A DNA stretch of 37,511 nt from Lachnospiraceae bacterium (GCA_016286555.1 JAEETA010000025.1:1-37511); one strand, 5' to 3'. Positions 1 through 8,163 are shown, counted from the first letter of the stretch. Made by a program: numbers and translations. The notes: generated from the letters alone by a model not told the origin.

Positions 1-817
1 CCGGCAGCAATTCAGCCAGTTCTTCCGCTCTCTGGGGATTCTTCTCGATAATGGTTACCTTCATGTTCTGATCTGTCAGCATATGAACCAGCGGGTAGGT
101 AATCTTGCTGCCGCCGACGATCAATACGTTTTTGATGTGATCAGTGCGCAGGCCGAGATTTGCAAATACAGCATCCATCTGCTCCGGATAGGTGACGACA
201 GACAGGATATCCCCTGCAGAAATGACATAGTCACCATCGGGAATGATGATTTTCTTATCGCGCTCTGCGATGCAGATAAGCAGCTTGTCGGCAATCATAG
301 ACGGGATGTTCTTCAGCGCTGTGCCCTTTAAGGGCGAATTGATCGGTACTCTGAAACGAACAAGATCCGCCTTGTTCTTTGCAAAAGTAAAAATATCCAG
401 CGCGGACGGGAAGCGGAAAAGGCTGGCGATCTCTCTGGCCGCTCCGTATGCCGGATTGTAGATCATGGAGATTCCAAGCTCCTTGCTCAGGTACTTGTAC
501 TCACGTGAATAAACCGGATTAGAAACGCGTGCGATCGTAAAACACTTGGTCGCTTTACGGGCGATCACACAACACAAAAGATTGACTTCATCGCTGCGCG
601 TGACAGCGATCAGCACATCCGCATGATCGACACCGGCCTGGGCGAGAACCTCAAAACTGGTCCCGTTTCCGGTTACGCCCATAACATCATAAAGCGTGGA
701 TACATTCCGAACCAGATCCGGATTGATATCCACGACTGTCACATCGTTATTGTCTTTTGAAAGCTGTGCCGCTAATTCTCTTCCAACCTTGCCGCAGCCT
801 ACAATGATGATATTCAT
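1..817 (-). CDS. trkA: Trk potassium uptake regulator TrkA (partial, C-terminus outside window)
   Basis: This is the cytoplasmic NAD-binding regulatory subunit of a Trk/Ktr-type potassium channel. It starts at ATG 815-817, behind a GGAGG site at 823-827, and runs off the left edge after 272 codons. The N-terminus MNIIIVGCGKVGRELA is a Rossmann dinucleotide-binding loop, followed by the acidic VVDINPD strand end. A TrkA-C (RCK-C) domain follows at about residues 140-220 (PLKGTALKNIP, then ISAGDILSVVT). A second Rossmann repeat begins near residue 230 (KNVLIVGGSKITYPLV), so this is the long, duplicated TrkA form of about 450 residues. The partner channel gene trkH would be expected just beyond the edge but is not visible. 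The gene lies directly downstream of the 6S RNA and may share its transcript. Confidence 0.93.
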   Translation of the reverse strand, partial: MNIIIVGCGKVGRELAAQLSKDNNDVTVVDINPDLVRNVSTLYDVMGVTGNGTSFEVLAQAGVDHADVLIAVTRSDEVNLLCCVIARKATKCFTIARVSNPVYSREYKYLSKELGISMIYNPAYGAAREIASLFRFPSALDIFTFAKNKADLVRFRVPINSPLKGTALKNIPSMIADKLLICIAERDKKIIIPDGDYVISAGDILSVVTYPEQMDAVFANLGLRTDHIKNVLIVGGSKITYPLVHMLTDQNMKVTIIEKNPQRAEELAELLP

Positions 818-867
818 ACTTGCCTCCGATCCCTTTAAGGATCCACGCATTTTAACTTTTTTACTAA

Positions 868-1043
868 AGCCCGGTGATGCCGTTTCCCGCTTGTTGACTC
901 CTAGCCGTCTGCCAGGTGGGTGCCCGCATCCGATCTTTTGCCTTCCACTGATAGCTTGAGGCCTGACAGCCAACCGGAGATATAAGGCTCCCTTTTAAAG
1001 TAATGTAGGTTCAAAATACGGGATCGTCGAACATCCCAGGCTA
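868..1043 (-). ncRNA. ssrS: 6S RNA (SsrS), RNA polymerase regulator
   Basis: Read on the minus strand, this 170-180 nt segment starts GCCTGGGATGTTCG and ends GGCATCACCGGGC. The two ends pair as a closing stem with one bulged A, and inside it CCCG pairs with CGGG. The GATGTTCG and GGCATC end boxes are the ones that also flank the E. coli 6S RNA. An unpaired central region follows (around TTTTGAACC), and then a long irregular hairpin in which CTGTCAGG pairs with CCTGGCAG. 6S RNA mimics an open promoter and binds the housekeeping RNA polymerase holoenzyme. The 5' end lies about 5 nt past the stop codon of the upstream small membrane protein gene, so its promoter would lie inside that gene. A TAAGAT sequence at 1045-1050 is a possible -10 box. 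I see no U-tract terminator. The call rests on recalled family features, and the exact ends are approximate. Confidence 0.82.
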
Positions 1044-1047
1044 AATC

Positions 1048-1398
1048 TTACAAATAGTTTTTCCTGATTGCGTTGCTCACCTGTTTGGAATACCACAGCG
1101 CCACAACAAGAAAAGCAAGCGTCAGAATCAAACTGACAACACTTCCGACCTGAAGGAGCTCGCAGAGCAGATCGATGCCCCCGACAGCCACAGCTGAAAG
1201 CCCGAAGAGCAGTGTCGGTCTGTAAACCATATCAAAGAACTCCTGCTTGTCTCGGCACGGACGTCCTACAAGACCATTGCGCTGCATGATTCTCTGACTG
1301 ACTTTGCCGGTCTTCTTCATCTGAAACCATGAGACCAGTGTATAGACACCGAACAACGCAATCACAATGTCCACAATCATAAACACGGTTAATCTCAT
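1048..1398 (-). CDS. Small membrane protein of unknown function
   Basis: This 116-residue protein has three predicted membrane segments, at roughly residues 3-24, 63-84 and 86-105. A basic loop between the first and second (KKTGKVSQRIMQRN) probably faces the cytoplasm, and the C-terminus is also basic (SNAIRKNYL). I recognise no family. It starts 42 nt after the thrC stop behind a GGAG site, so it is probably co-transcribed with thrC. Its stop codon lies about 5 nt before the 5' end of the 6S RNA. Its base composition matches thrC and trkA. No function can be given from sequence. Confidence 0.75.
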   Translation of the reverse strand: MRLTVFMIVDIVIALFGVYTLVSWFQMKKTGKVSQRIMQRNGLVGRPCRDKQEFFDMVYRPTLLFGLSAVAVGGIDLLCELLQVGSVVSLILTLAFLVVALWYSKQVSNAIRKNYL

Positions 1399-1440
1399 TA
1401 TCTTATCTCCTAATTCTAAATATAGTTCTTATATACAAAA

Positions 1441-2937
1441 TCAAAGGCCGAGAATCTCGCAGACAGTCTGCTCCATCTGACTGATATCGCACTCACGTTT
1501 ATGCAAGATCGGCGCGTTCTCGATATCTCTCATCGCTGCCGGTCTCGGCTGTCCTGTCAGCGCACACATCTGATCCAAAAGCTTAAAATCGTCTTCATCG
1601 GCGTACTTGGGATCGACCGCACTCATGACGCTCTTGGCGAACTTGAACGGGGAAGCGGTTGATGCCAGCAGTATAGGACGTTTGTTATCCCTTCTCTTCT
1701 CATAGTCGGCACTGACCTTCGCCGCAACAGCTGTGTGGGTATCCATCAGATAATGCTCATCTTTAAAGACCCTGCCGATCGTTTCCATCACCTGATCTTC
1801 ATTGGCAAAACCGGATTCGAAATCAGCGATATAAGCACGCATCTCTTCTGTGATCTGGTATTGTCCTCCTGATTTCAGCTGATTCATCAAATCAGCTGTT
1901 TTCTCCGCATCTCTTCCTGTCACTTCAAAGATCAGACGCTCCAGATTACTTGAAATCAGGATGTCCATCGACGGTGAGCTCGTCAGATAAAACTCTCTGT
2001 TCTTATCATAATTTCCTGTCTGGAAGAAATCAAACAGGACCTTGTTCTTGTTGGAAGCACAGACAAGACGGTCGATCGGTGTGCCGATCTGCTTGGCGTA
2101 GTGAGCAGCCAGAATATTTCCGAAATTACCCGTAGGAACTACGACATCCATGAGTTCTCCGGCTTTCAGCACGCCCTTTTGCACCAGCCGCGTATAGCCG
2201 TATACATAGTAGGCGACCTGGGGAACCAGCCTTCCGACATTGATCGAATTCGCTGATGAAAAGACATACCCGGCCTCTTTAAGACGCGCAGCAAGATCCC
2301 TGTCTTCAAACATCTTCTTTACGCCTGTCTGGGCATTGTCAAAATTGCCGTGAATGGCCACGACCGCCGTGTTATCGCCGGTCTGTGTGATCATCTGCCT
2401 TTCTTGGACGATCGAGACACCGCCCTTAGGATAGAAAACGATGATCCTTGTCCCCGGGACACCGGCAAAGCCGGCCATAGCAGCCTTGCCTGTATCGCCG
2501 GAAGTAGCTGTCAGGATGACAACATCCTCCTGCACGTTATTTTTCTTCGCGGCGCGTGTCAGCAGATGAGGCAAAATCGAGAGAGCCATATCTTTAAAGG
2601 CGATCGTCGCGCCGTGAAACAGCTCCAGAAAATATGTGTTTTCTCCCACTCTGTTCACCGGCACGATCTCCGGCGTGTCAAACTTGCTGTCATAGGCCAG
2701 ATCGACACAGTCGCGCAGTTCCTGATCAGTGTAATCGCTCAAAAACAGACGAAGGATCTCATAAGCCACATCCTGATACGGCGCGTCTTTCATTCTCTCG
2801 AAGAAGTCTTCCGGAAGTGCCGGCATCGTCATCGGCACATACAGACCGCCATCCTTGGCAAGGCCTGTCAGAACAGCCTGTGATGCCGTGATGTTTCTTT
2901 CTCCGCCGCGCGTGCTTTCATAGAGTATTTCTTTCAT
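1441..2937 (-). CDS. thrC: Threonine synthase
   Basis: This PLP enzyme converts O-phospho-L-homoserine to L-threonine, the last step of threonine synthesis, in the cytoplasm. The 498-residue length fits the long fold-type II threonine synthases. The N-terminal STRGG motif is typical of the family. The PLP lysine lies in FHGATIAFKDMAL, and TATSGDTGKAA plus the glycine-rich VVPTGNFGN form the phosphate-binding loops. I chose ATG 2935-2937, which has GGAAGG about seven bases upstream. An in-frame TTG 15 bases earlier overlaps that site and is less likely. A good promoter sits upstream. No T-box or other amino-acid-sensing leader is visible in the short leader. Confidence 0.95.
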   Translation of the reverse strand: MKEILYESTRGGERNITASQAVLTGLAKDGGLYVPMTMPALPEDFFERMKDAPYQDVAYEILRLFLSDYTDQELRDCVDLAYDSKFDTPEIVPVNRVGENTYFLELFHGATIAFKDMALSILPHLLTRAAKKNNVQEDVVILTATSGDTGKAAMAGFAGVPGTRIIVFYPKGGVSIVQERQMITQTGDNTAVVAIHGNFDNAQTGVKKMFEDRDLAARLKEAGYVFSSANSINVGRLVPQVAYYVYGYTRLVQKGVLKAGELMDVVVPTGNFGNILAAHYAKQIGTPIDRLVCASNKNKVLFDFFQTGNYDKNREFYLTSSPSMDILISSNLERLIFEVTGRDAEKTADLMNQLKSGGQYQITEEMRAYIADFESGFANEDQVMETIGRVFKDEHYLMDTHTAVAAKVSADYEKRRDNKRPILLASTASPFKFAKSVMSAVDPKYADEDDFKLLDQMCALTGQPRPAAMRDIENAPILHKRECDISQMEQTVCEILGL

Positions 2938-2987
2938 GTTATTCCTTCCCAAATATTCCTACTCTCCCACTTTAAATGTATGCAAAA

Positions 2988-3016
2988 AGTATATCACAGA
3001 GGCTCTCTACATTCAA
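2988..3016 (-). promoter_or_regulatory. Sigma-A type promoter of thrC
   Basis: On the minus strand, TTGAAT (3011-3016) and TATACT (2988-2993) are separated by exactly 17 bp, and TGTGA precedes the -10 box. Transcription would begin near 2981, about 45 nt before the thrC start codon. That is too short for a large riboswitch. Confidence 0.7.
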
Positions 3017-3071
3017 CATCCAGTAAGCGGCGTTACGATTGAACTTATGCAGTAAACTGTTATTGAACGTG

Positions 3072-3113
3072 GATAAAAAACCGGCCAGAAACGTAGAAAC
3101 ATTTCTGACCGGG
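3072..3113 (-). terminator. Rho-independent terminator after livF
   Basis: On the minus strand an 11-bp stem (arms 3102-3112 and 3081-3091, one mismatch) with a 10-nt loop is followed by TTTTTT at 3075-3080. It closes the livJHMGF operon. The plus strand lacks a clean U-tract. Confidence 0.88.
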
Positions 3114-3154
3114 ATAACTGTTTTCTAGTGCTGTTTGCAGTAAACCGAATTAGG

Positions 3155-3865
3155 CTAGTCTCCCAGATATGCCTTCCGGACTTCTTCGTTGTCCATCAAC
3201 TCTGATGCCGGTCCCTCCAGCGTGATCCTTCCGGTCTCCAGAACATAGGCACGGGTGGCGATCGAAAGCGCCATCTGAGCATTCTGTTCCACGAGAAGGA
3301 TCGTTGTTCCGGCTTTGTTAAGGTTATGAATGATCTCGAAGATCTGATCGACCAGAATCGGCGCCAGACCCATCGACGGCTCATCCAGCATTAACAGTCT
3401 CGGATCGGACATCAGTCCTCTGCCCATCGCAAGCATCTGCTGCTCGCCGCCGGAAAGAGTTCCGGCGATCTGCTTATAACGCTCCTTCAGTCTGGGGAAC
3501 AGGTCGTAGACCTTCTGCAGGGTCTCGTCCGCCTCTTCCTTGGTGCGGGTGTAGGCGCCCATCTCCAGGTTCTCCAGTACGGTAAGGTGCTGGAAGATCC
3601 GGCGTCCCTCGGGACAGAGGGCCATTCCTTCGTTCACCACCTTATGAGGGGCGATGCCGATAAGGGATTTTCCCAGAAATTCAATGCTGCCTTCCGTGGG
3701 CTTCAAAAGTCCTGCCACCGTGTTCATGGTGGTGGATTTGCCGGCGCCGTTGGCACCGATCATGGTAACGATCTCCCCCTCGTTTACCTCGAAGGAGATG
3801 CCTTTGATGGCCTGGATGCTGCCGTAATGCACTTTCAGGTCACTTACTTTTAACATAGTCGACAT
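3155..3865 (-). CDS. livF: Branched-chain amino acid ABC transporter, ATP-binding protein LivF
   Basis: This is one of the two cytoplasmic ATPases of a high-affinity branched-chain amino acid importer. It has 236 residues, the usual LivF size. The Walker A motif is GANGAGKST (about 37-45). The signature is LSGGEQQMLAMGRGL, followed by Walker B LLMLDEPSMGLAP and the switch histidine region ILLVEQNA (LivF enzymes carry N where many ABC proteins have H). The start at ATG 3863-3865 has GGGGGA seven bases upstream. A second in-frame ATG three codons later is possible. It is the last gene of the operon, 16 nt after livG. Confidence 0.95.
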   Translation of the reverse strand: MSTMLKVSDLKVHYGSIQAIKGISFEVNEGEIVTMIGANGAGKSTTMNTVAGLLKPTEGSIEFLGKSLIGIAPHKVVNEGMALCPEGRRIFQHLTVLENLEMGAYTRTKEEADETLQKVYDLFPRLKERYKQIAGTLSGGEQQMLAMGRGLMSDPRLLMLDEPSMGLAPILVDQIFEIIHNLNKAGTTILLVEQNAQMALSIATRAYVLETGRITLEGPASELMDNEEVRKAYLGD

Positions 3866-3881
3866 AGTTTTTCCCCCGGTG

Positions 3882-4730
3882 TTACTGCTCTTCCTTGCGG
3901 GTGCCGAGGTAAGCCTCGATCACCTTGGGATCGTTCTGGATCTGGGAGGGCGTGCCCTTGGCAATGATCTTGCCGAAGTTCAGCACCACGATACTCTCGC
4001 AGATGCCCATGACCAGCTTCATATCGTGCTCGATGAGCATGATGGCGATCTGGAAATCATCCCGGATCTTGCGGATGTTGTTCATCAGATCCTCGGTCTC
4101 GGAAGGGTTCATGCCGGCTGCGGGCTCGTCCAGCAGCAGGAGCTTGGGCTGAGTAGCCAGGGCGCGGACGATCTCCAGACGACGCTGTGCGCCGTAGGGA
4201 AGGGATCCCGCCTGCTCTCCCGCCAGGTCTGCCATACCGAAGATGTTCAGAAGTTCCAGAGCATACTCATGTGCTCTGCGCTCCTCGGACCAGTATTTCG
4301 GCAGACGAAACACGCCGGTAGCGGTGCCGTAATGAATGTGGTTGTGCATGCCGATCTTCACGTTTTCTTCCACCGTCAGCTTGTCGAAGAGGCGGATGTT
4401 CTGGAAGGTTCTGGCAATGCCGGCCTCGCACACCTGTGCGGGCTTCATATTGTGGGTGTCCTTGCCGTCCAGCAGGATCATGCCTCTGGTGGGCTCGTAC
4501 ACCTTGGTCAGCAGGTTGAAAATGGTGGTCTTGCCGGCACCGTTGGGGCCGATGAGACCGCAGATCTCGGTGGCGCCGATGGCGATGTTGAACTCATCCA
4601 CGGCACGCAGACCGCCGAAATCGATGCCCAGGTGGGATGCTTCCAGCACCAGGGGCTTTCCCATATCACGCTCGGGGATAAAATTGGGGCTGGGGACATT
4701 GACCAGCTTTACTTCTTCACGCTTACTCAT
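3882..4730 (-). CDS. livG: Branched-chain amino acid ABC transporter, ATP-binding protein LivG
   Basis: This is the second ATPase of the importer. The 282 residues are slightly longer than usual because of an N-terminal lead-in of about 25 residues before the first beta strand. Walker A is GPNGAGKTT. The signature is the atypical LPYGAQRRLEIVRAL, which is normal for LivG, followed by LLLLDEPAAGMNP (Walker B) and the switch histidine in IEHDMKLVM. The start codon overlaps the end of livM by 8 nt (4723-4730), and AGGAGGG lies about ten bases upstream. Such overlap suggests translational coupling. Confidence 0.95.
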   Translation of the reverse strand: MSKREEVKLVNVPSPNFIPERDMGKPLVLEASHLGIDFGGLRAVDEFNIAIGATEICGLIGPNGAGKTTIFNLLTKVYEPTRGMILLDGKDTHNMKPAQVCEAGIARTFQNIRLFDKLTVEENVKIGMHNHIHYGTATGVFRLPKYWSEERRAHEYALELLNIFGMADLAGEQAGSLPYGAQRRLEIVRALATQPKLLLLDEPAAGMNPSETEDLMNNIRKIRDDFQIAIMLIEHDMKLVMGICESIVVLNFGKIIAKGTPSQIQNDPKVIEAYLGTRKEEQ

Positions 4731-5787
4731 TTGCCGTGCCCTCCTTTACCGATTTTTTTCGGAATCGTCGGAGCAGCCCCGTCAAGGCGTCTCTGGCCTT
4801 CTCGTTGTTGGTGACGATCATGACCAGGATCAGCACGATGGCATAGACCAGCATACGATAGTCACGGAAGGTACGGAGCATCTCGGGCAGGACGGTCAGC
4901 AGTGCTGCCGCAATGATGGAGCCCGTCATGTTTCCGATGCCACCCAGCACCACGAACACCAGGATCAGAATGGAGGTGTTGAAATCGAATTTCTTCGGTA
5001 CCAGGGTGGAATAGTTCAGTCCGTACAGCGCGCCGGCGGAACCCGCAATGGCTGCGGAGGTGACGAAGGCGATCATTTTGTATTTGGTTGCGGAAAGGCC
5101 GCAGGCCTCACCTGCGATGCGGTTGTCTCTCAGTGCCATGATGGCGCGGCCGCAGCGGCTGGCCACCAGGTTCTGGATCACGATGAGCACCAGGAGCAGC
5201 AACACGATACCGCTGAAGAAGGTGGAAATCTTCACGGTTCCGAGAGCACCCATGGGGCCGTTCAGAATGGTGATGCCGTCAGGCTTCATGTTCATGGAAG
5301 CGATGTCCTTGGTGGACAGATGCAGTCCCTTGGAATCCAGTCCCACGTAGGTGATGTTCAGCAGGTTCTTGATGATCTCACCAAAAGCCAGGGTCACGAT
5401 GGCCAGGTAGTCACCGTTTAAGCGCAGCACGGGAACGCTGATGAGAAATCCGATGACACCGGCAAAAACGGCACCGATGACGATAGCAAAGACCAGACGG
5501 ATGCTGCCGTTGGGAATGCTGTTTTGCAGGGTAGCGGATACGATGATGCCGGTGAAGGCGCCCACGCTCATAAAGCCCGCATGTCCCAGACTCAGCTCGC
5601 CGGAGATACCAACCACAAGGTTCAGGGAAAGTGCCATGATCACATAGACCACGATGGGCACCAGCTGCCCTTTAAGGGAGTTGGAGATATGTCCCGTGGA
5701 ACTCAGGATCTGGAATACGGCAAAGAACAGGATCACAATGATGTAATTTTGATAACCGTTTTTGGTCAGTTTCGATAACAGTTTCAT
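4723..5787 (-). CDS. livM: Branched-chain amino acid ABC transporter permease LivM
   Basis: This membrane permease subunit has 354 residues and about nine to ten hydrophobic segments. The LivM/LivH landmark GHAGFMSVGAFTG lies near residue 75, and the cytoplasmic coupling helix region RCGRAIMALRDNRIAGEACG lies further along, both typical of the family. I chose ATG 5785-5787 because AGGGGGG sits just after the livH stop, about seven bases upstream. An upstream in-frame extension of 14 residues reads through that binding site and is unlikely. Confidence 0.94.
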   Translation of the reverse strand: MKLLSKLTKNGYQNYIIVILFFAVFQILSSTGHISNSLKGQLVPIVVYVIMALSLNLVVGISGELSLGHAGFMSVGAFTGIIVSATLQNSIPNGSIRLVFAIVIGAVFAGVIGFLISVPVLRLNGDYLAIVTLAFGEIIKNLLNITYVGLDSKGLHLSTKDIASMNMKPDGITILNGPMGALGTVKISTFFSGIVLLLLVLIVIQNLVASRCGRAIMALRDNRIAGEACGLSATKYKMIAFVTSAAIAGSAGALYGLNYSTLVPKKFDFNTSILILVFVVLGGIGNMTGSIIAAALLTVLPEMLRTFRDYRMLVYAIVLILVMIVTNNEKARDALTGLLRRFRKKSVKEGTANE

Positions 5788-5800
5788 CTGCGCGCCCCCC

Positions 5801-6673
5801 TTACACTTTCTCGCTGACCTTCTTGCCAAGAAGACCGGTGGGCTTCACCAGCAGCACCACGATCAGCACTGCAAAAACGATGGCATCGGAGAGCTGTGTG
5901 GAGATGTAGGCCTTGGCAAAGATCTCGATGACGCCCAGCAGGATACCGCCCAGCATAGCGCCGGGAATGGAACCGATGCCGCCGAAGACAGCTGCGGTAA
6001 ATGCCTTGATGCCGGGCATGGAACCGGTGGTGGGCATCAAGGTAGGATAGGCACTGCAAAGGAGCACACCTGCGATGGCTGCCAGACCGGAACCGATGGC
6101 AAAGGTAACGGAAATGGTGCGATTGACGTTAATGCCCATGAGCTGAGCAGCACCCTTATCCTCGGAAACGGCGCGCATGGCTTTACCCATTTTCGTGCGT
6201 CCCGTGAACATGGTCAGGGCCAGCATGATGAGCAGGTTCGCAATGACGGTAACGATGGCGGTGGAAGGGATCACCAGCTCGCCGATGACGACATTGGGGA
6301 TGCTTCCCACCAGATTGGGGAAGGACTTGGGATTGGAACTCCAGATCAGGAGCGCCGCATTTTGCAGGAAATAGGAGACACCGATGGCCGTGATGAGCAC
6401 GGCAAGGCTTGTAGCATTGCGAAGAGGCTTGTAGGCCAGACGCTCCACAACGATGCCCAGGACGGTGCAGACCACCACTGCGAACAGGGTCGAGGGAATG
6501 GGCCCCAGTCCCAGATAACTGGTGGAACAGAAGGCAACATATCCGCCGATCATGATCACATCACCGTGAGCAAAATTCAGCATCTTCGCAATACCATAAA
6601 CCATTGTGTAACCCAGGGCTATGATGGCATACACACTCCCCAGGCTGAGTCCGTTGATCAAATACGTGAGCAT
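5801..6673 (-). CDS. livH: Branched-chain amino acid ABC transporter permease LivH
   Basis: This is the second permease, 290 residues, with about eight membrane segments. The N-terminus MLTYLINGLSLGSVYAIIAL is characteristic of LivH. NFAHGDVIMIGGYVAF is the conserved motif after the second helix, and RAVSEDKGAAQLMGI is the EAA-like coupling loop. The start at ATG 6671-6673 has AGGGGG five bases upstream. A longer frame upstream runs through the intercistronic hairpin and is rejected. livM begins 13 nt after its stop. Confidence 0.94.
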   Translation of the reverse strand: MLTYLINGLSLGSVYAIIALGYTMVYGIAKMLNFAHGDVIMIGGYVAFCSTSYLGLGPIPSTLFAVVVCTVLGIVVERLAYKPLRNATSLAVLITAIGVSYFLQNAALLIWSSNPKSFPNLVGSIPNVVIGELVIPSTAIVTVIANLLIMLALTMFTGRTKMGKAMRAVSEDKGAAQLMGINVNRTISVTFAIGSGLAAIAGVLLCSAYPTLMPTTGSMPGIKAFTAAVFGGIGSIPGAMLGGILLGVIEIFAKAYISTQLSDAIVFAVLIVVLLVKPTGLLGKKVSEKV

Positions 6674-6689
6674 TGGATTCCCCCTAAAT

Positions 6690-6740
6690 AATATAAAACC
6701 TGCAAAAGGGCGATCGGATGACCGCCCCATTGCAGTTTAT
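6690..6740 (-). terminator. Intercistronic hairpin between livJ and livH (partial terminator)
   Basis: On the minus strand AAACTGCAA and GGGGCG pair with CGCCC and TTTGCAGGTTT, and the arms are followed by TTTTATATT. This looks like a leaky terminator that would let the binding protein be made in excess over the membrane subunits. That arrangement is common in binding-protein operons. The hairpin is seen directly; its effect is inferred. Confidence 0.65.
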
Positions 6741-6773
6741 CACTATATCAAAGCAAAGTAAAACCAAAAAGGC

Positions 6774-8012
6774 TTAGTCCAGGCTGACGTAAGCGCCGTT
6801 CTGGATGATCATGCCCTTAGGAGCCTTGTTGACCTCACCGGCTGCGTTCCAGGTCATAGCCTCACCGGTCAGACCGTCAACGGAGAAGTCTCCGCCGGTA
6901 AATACGGAGATCAGGATCTCGCACAGCTCGGAGTAGCTGACACCGGTCACATCAAAGCCGCCGTTTGCAGCTGCATACTTCTGCAGAGCAGCGTAGATAA
7001 CATTGACACAGTCGTAAGCATCCGCACCGAACTGGTTGGGGATCTCACCGTACTTCTCCTGGTACTTGGTAACAAAGTTCACGGTTGCATCGTCCTTAGC
7101 GTCAGCAACGAAAGGAGTCAGCAGGATAACGCCCTCAGCCAGGGAGGTGTCGAAGCCTTCCAGAGTCAGGATTCCGTCCATGCCGTCCACACCGAAGAAG
7201 GTGGGAGCGTAGCCCATGGTGGATGCCTGCTGCAGGATCAGGCTGGCAGGAGTGTAGTAGATGGGCAGGAAGATCAGATCTGCACCTGCGTCCTTTGCCT
7301 CCTTCAGCTGAACGGAGAAATCGGTAGCATTGTCATCAGGGAAGGTGGTGGTGGAAACGATCTCCAGTCCCAGTTCTGCAGCCTTTGCTGCGAAGGTCTG
7401 ATAGATGCCGGTGGAGTAAGCGTCACCGTTGTTGTAGATCACGGCAATCTTGGTTCCCATCTTCTTGTCGGAAATGTACTGTGCGGAAGCGGATCCCTGG
7501 TTAGGATCGGAGAAGCACAGCTGGAATACATTGTCTTTGCCCTCGGTTACGGCAGTACCGGAAGCGGAGGGAGTCAGCATGAAGACTCTGTCGGAGTTAG
7601 CTTCTGCACTGACTGCGATACAAGGGGTGGTGGTAACGCAACCAACGATCATCTGAACGTTCCAGTCCATCAGGTTGTGGTAAGCGTTTACGGACTTCTC
7701 AGCGTCATGCTCGTCATCCTGAGAGTTCAGAGCGATCTGGAAGTCTCCGCTGATAGCATTGATCTCCTCAACAGCGATCTGAGCGGAATTGGCAACACAG
7801 GTACCGTAAATTGCTGCAGCACCGGTCAGGGGGCCGATGACACCCATGTTCAGGGTACCGGTCAGCTTACCGTCTCCGGCAGCGGGTGTAGCCTCGGTTG
7901 CTGCGGTTCCGTTGTCAGCAGCGGTGCTCGCGGGAGCCTGGCTGCTGCCGCAGGCGCACAGGGAAAGAGCCATGGCACCTGCCAGGAGCAAGGACAAAAC
8001 TTTCTTCTTCAT
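6774..8012 (-). CDS. livJ: Branched-chain amino acid ABC transporter substrate-binding lipoprotein
   Basis: This 412-residue extracellular binding protein begins with a lipoprotein signal peptide: MKKK, a hydrophobic core, and a LCAC lipobox with the acylated cysteine near residue 21. An Ala/Thr/Gly-rich linker to about residue 52 follows. The mature domain opens with LNMGVIGPLTGAAAIYG, the classic start of periplasmic-binding-fold type I Leu/Ile/Val receptors (Peripla_BP_6). The start at ATG 8010-8012 has AGGAGGAG at 8016-8023. It is the first gene of the operon and has its own strong promoter and structured leader. The ligand (Leu/Ile/Val or another amino acid) cannot be fixed from sequence. 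Confidence 0.93.
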   Translation of the reverse strand: MKKKVLSLLLAGAMALSLCACGSSQAPASTAADNGTAATEATPAAGDGKLTGTLNMGVIGPLTGAAAIYGTCVANSAQIAVEEINAISGDFQIALNSQDDEHDAEKSVNAYHNLMDWNVQMIVGCVTTTPCIAVSAEANSDRVFMLTPSASGTAVTEGKDNVFQLCFSDPNQGSASAQYISDKKMGTKIAVIYNNGDAYSTGIYQTFAAKAAELGLEIVSTTTFPDDNATDFSVQLKEAKDAGADLIFLPIYYTPASLILQQASTMGYAPTFFGVDGMDGILTLEGFDTSLAEGVILLTPFVADAKDDATVNFVTKYQEKYGEIPNQFGADAYDCVNVIYAALQKYAAANGGFDVTGVSYSELCEILISVFTGGDFSVDGLTGEAMTWNAAGEVNKAPKGMIIQNGAYVSLD

Positions 8013-8163
8013 AATCTCCTCCTGCGCCGATAATCGGCGACTCTTTTGGAATACGGGCAGGCGCATTCCGAATTTTTAAAACATATTTTGTAAGACCTCG
8101 CGCTCCTGCTGCGCGATAAACAAAAAAGCCAAATAGACCCAAATTTGGCCGTCATTGGCTTTT
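8013..8163 (-). promoter_or_regulatory. Structured 5' leader of the liv operon
   Basis: The predicted leader of about 150 nt holds four hairpins in a row on the minus strand. These are a terminator-like one (8122-8149), TCGCGC/GCGCGA (8098-8116, perfect 6 bp), GGAAT/ATTCC (8048-8069), and CGCCGA/TCGGCG with a 3-nt loop (8025-8039). The last ends one base before the Shine-Dalgarno sequence. I recognise no named riboswitch class. The arrangement suggests control by premature termination and possibly by translation initiation; that is inference. Confidence 0.5.
8121..8149 (-). terminator. Terminator-like hairpin early in the liv leader
   Basis: On the minus strand GCCAAAT (8143-8149) and ATTTGGC (8128-8134) form a perfect 7-bp stem with an 8-nt loop, followed directly by TTTTTT (8122-8127). 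It sits only about 15-40 nt after the predicted transcription start. An upstream AAGCCAA (8155-8161) can compete for the same 3' arm, so the element may switch between two folds. Confidence 0.6.

Noticed and set aside
818-1047. Possible c-di-AMP riboswitch upstream of trkA
   Set aside because: The position suggested one, as such riboswitches control potassium uptake genes, but the sequence has the closing stem and conserved end boxes of 6S RNA.
2938-3071. T-box or other amino acid leader for thrC
   Set aside because: The predicted start of transcription is only about 45 nt before the gene, and no T-box sequence or terminator lies in that stretch.
8009-8155. 48-codon open frame in the liv leader overlapping the livJ start
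   Set aside because: It has no ribosome binding site, is Arg/Ser-rich near the end and has no run of Leu, Ile or Val codons, so it does not look like an attenuator peptide.
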